Source: Dasypus novemcinctus
Lineage: Eukaryota > Chordata > Mammalia > Cingulata > Dasypodidae
Assembly (NCBI RefSeq): GCF_030445035.2
Contig: NC_080698.1
Span: forward strand, 5,525,501 to 5,589,500
Length of the DNA: 64,000 nucleotides
Reading direction: 5' to 3'
Both the position numbers and the translations under genes were made by a program. The number at the start of each line of letters is the position of its first letter. Positions within the stretch are counted from its first letter, which is position 1. The notes beneath the pieces were generated by a model. The model had not been told where the DNA came from. It ran no database searches and was given only the letters and a program-made list of their open reading frames with translations. Positions 62,801-64,000 of the stretch are shown piece after piece.

Positions 62801-63887
62801 ATCTTGTATCCTGCCACTTTGCTGAACTCATTTATTAGCTCAAGTAGCTTTGTGGTAGACATTTCAAAATTTTCTAAATATGGGATCATGTCATCCCCTA
62901 ATAGTGAGAATTTTACTCCCTCTTTTCCTATTTGGATGCGTTTAATTTTTTCTTCTTGTCTAACTGCTCTAGATAGAACTTCTAGTACAATGTTGAATAA
63001 CAATGGTGAGAGTGGGCCTCCTTGTCTTGTTCCCCAACTTAGAGGGAAAGCTTTCAACTTTTCCCCATTGAATCATGTTTGCTGTGGATTTTTCATATAT
63101 GCCTTTTATCATATTGAGGAATTTTCCATCTATTCCTGTCTTTTGAAGTGTTTTTATCAAAAAATTATGCTGGATTTTGTTGAATGCCTTTTCTGCATCA
63201 ATTGAGATGATCATGTGTTTTTTTTTTTTCCCATTTGATTTGTTAAATCAGCCTTGAATAAGAGGGATAAATCTCACTTGGTCATAATGTAGAAGTGTTT
63301 TGATATGCTGTTGGATTTAATTTGCAGGTCTATTTTGTTGAGAGTTTTTGCATCTATGTTCATCAGAAATATTTGTCTGTAATTTTCTTTTCGTATAGTG
63401 TCTTTATCTTGCTTTGGTATTAGGGGATGTTCGCTTCATAAAATGTGTTGGGTAATTTTCCCTCAATTTTTTGAAAGTATTTAAACAGGATTGGTGTTAA
63501 TTCTTTTTGAAATACTTGGTAGAATTCACCTGTGATGCCATCTGGTCTTGGGCTTTTCTTTGTTGGGAGATTTTTTTTTATGACGGATTCAATCTCTTTA
63601 AATGTGAGTGGTTTTTCTAAGTTCTTTTATTTCTTGCAGCGTTAGTGTAGGTTCTTCCTGCATTTCTAGGAATTTGTTCATTTCATCTAGGTTGTTTGTT
63701 TGTTGGCATACAATTTCTCATAATATGCTTTTATGATCCTTTTTATTTCTGTGGGGTCAGTCATAATTTTGCCCCTTTCATTTCTGGTTTTATTTATTTG
63801 CATCTTCTCTCTTTCTCCCTTCGTTGGTCTACCTAGGCATTTGTTAATTTTATTGAACTTCACAAAGAACCAGCTTTAGGGTTGTTT

Positions 63888-64000
63888 TTTTTTTTTAAGA
63901 TTTATTTTATTTCTCCCCCCACCCCATTCCCCACATTCTCTGCTCTCTGTGTCCATTCACTGTGTGTTCTTCTGTATTGGCTTGTATCCTCATTAGGTGA
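63888..64000 (-). mobile_element. DAS SINE, tail part, runs off the window
   Basis: T-run, TTTTTTAAGATTTATTTTAT, then TCTCTGCTCTCTGTGTCCAT and CTGTGTGTTCTTCTGTATTG, the start of a minus-oriented DAS copy. Confidence 0.8.

Larger units (their letters stand above)
59641..63885 (-). mobile_element. L1 LINE, antisense, 3' UTR and large part of ORF2, split by DAS and LTR
   Basis: The plus strand shows classic antisense ORF2 sequence from about 60600. On the minus strand, 62788-63057 encodes reverse-transcriptase palm motifs ([25 protein letters not shown] where F/YADDMI is usual) and 62969-63214 encodes [16 protein letters not shown]. Frames are broken, so it is inactive. Interrupted at 60000-60430 (DAS) and 62181-62800 (LTR). 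Confidence 0.88.

Noticed and set aside
62788-63214. Stand-alone reverse transcriptase gene
   Set aside because: Typical L1 ORF2 motifs inside a longer, broken L1; not an independent gene or defence-type RT.

Overview
This is a stretch of mammalian nuclear DNA, most likely from an armadillo (Xenarthra, probably Dasypus). More than twenty copies or part-copies of one tRNA-derived SINE with a roughly 370-base CpG-rich body match what I know as the armadillo-specific DAS family. The three zinc-finger genes match human ZNF35, ZNF502 and ZNF501 in order and orientation, as in the human 3p21.31 KRAB/SCAN/C2H2 cluster. Species and orthology come from memory of these families, not from a search.

Layout. 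1-10896: the last two coding exons of ZNF35 (+), separated by an 8.2 kb intron full of DAS and half-L1 (HAL1-like) sequence; the upstream exons lie outside the window. 10897-25135: intergenic, with MIR, MER5, old LINE and DAS pieces and a GC-rich, repeat-poor block at about 19.0-21.9 kb. 25136-25982: a decayed C2H2 zinc-finger gene on the minus strand. About 28.2-28.95 kb: a minus-strand endogenous-retrovirus LTR with an adjoining primer-binding site. 29.1-29.7 kb: a CpG island, the likely ZNF502 promoter. 36923-39108: the coding exons of ZNF502 (+, 14 fingers). 43.8-44.3 kb: a second CpG island, the likely ZNF501 promoter. 48866-50668: a 5' UTR exon and the single coding exon of ZNF501 (+, 9 fingers). 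50.7-64 kb: no gene recognised, only densely nested transposons (DAS, sense and antisense L1, HAL1-like, two solo LTRs, an MLT2-like LTR).

The three genes encode nuclear proteins built almost entirely of C2H2 fingers and are expected to bind DNA. None shows a KRAB or SCAN domain in this window. ZNF502 and ZNF501 are clear tandem duplicates: introns, 5' exons, the spacer and most fingers correspond. In ZNF501 the region equivalent to the ZNF502 N-terminus has become 5' UTR, and the equivalents of five ZNF502 fingers are missing.

I found no non-host system, CRISPR array or new enzyme pathway. The more interesting points are a SINE inserted about 15 bases upstream of a ZNF35 splice acceptor, the fossil coding sequence in the ZNF501 leader, the antisense zinc-finger relic, and an LTR family seen both as solo copies and joined to a primer-binding site. 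Repeat boundaries are good to a few bases where I give target-site duplications and approximate elsewhere.
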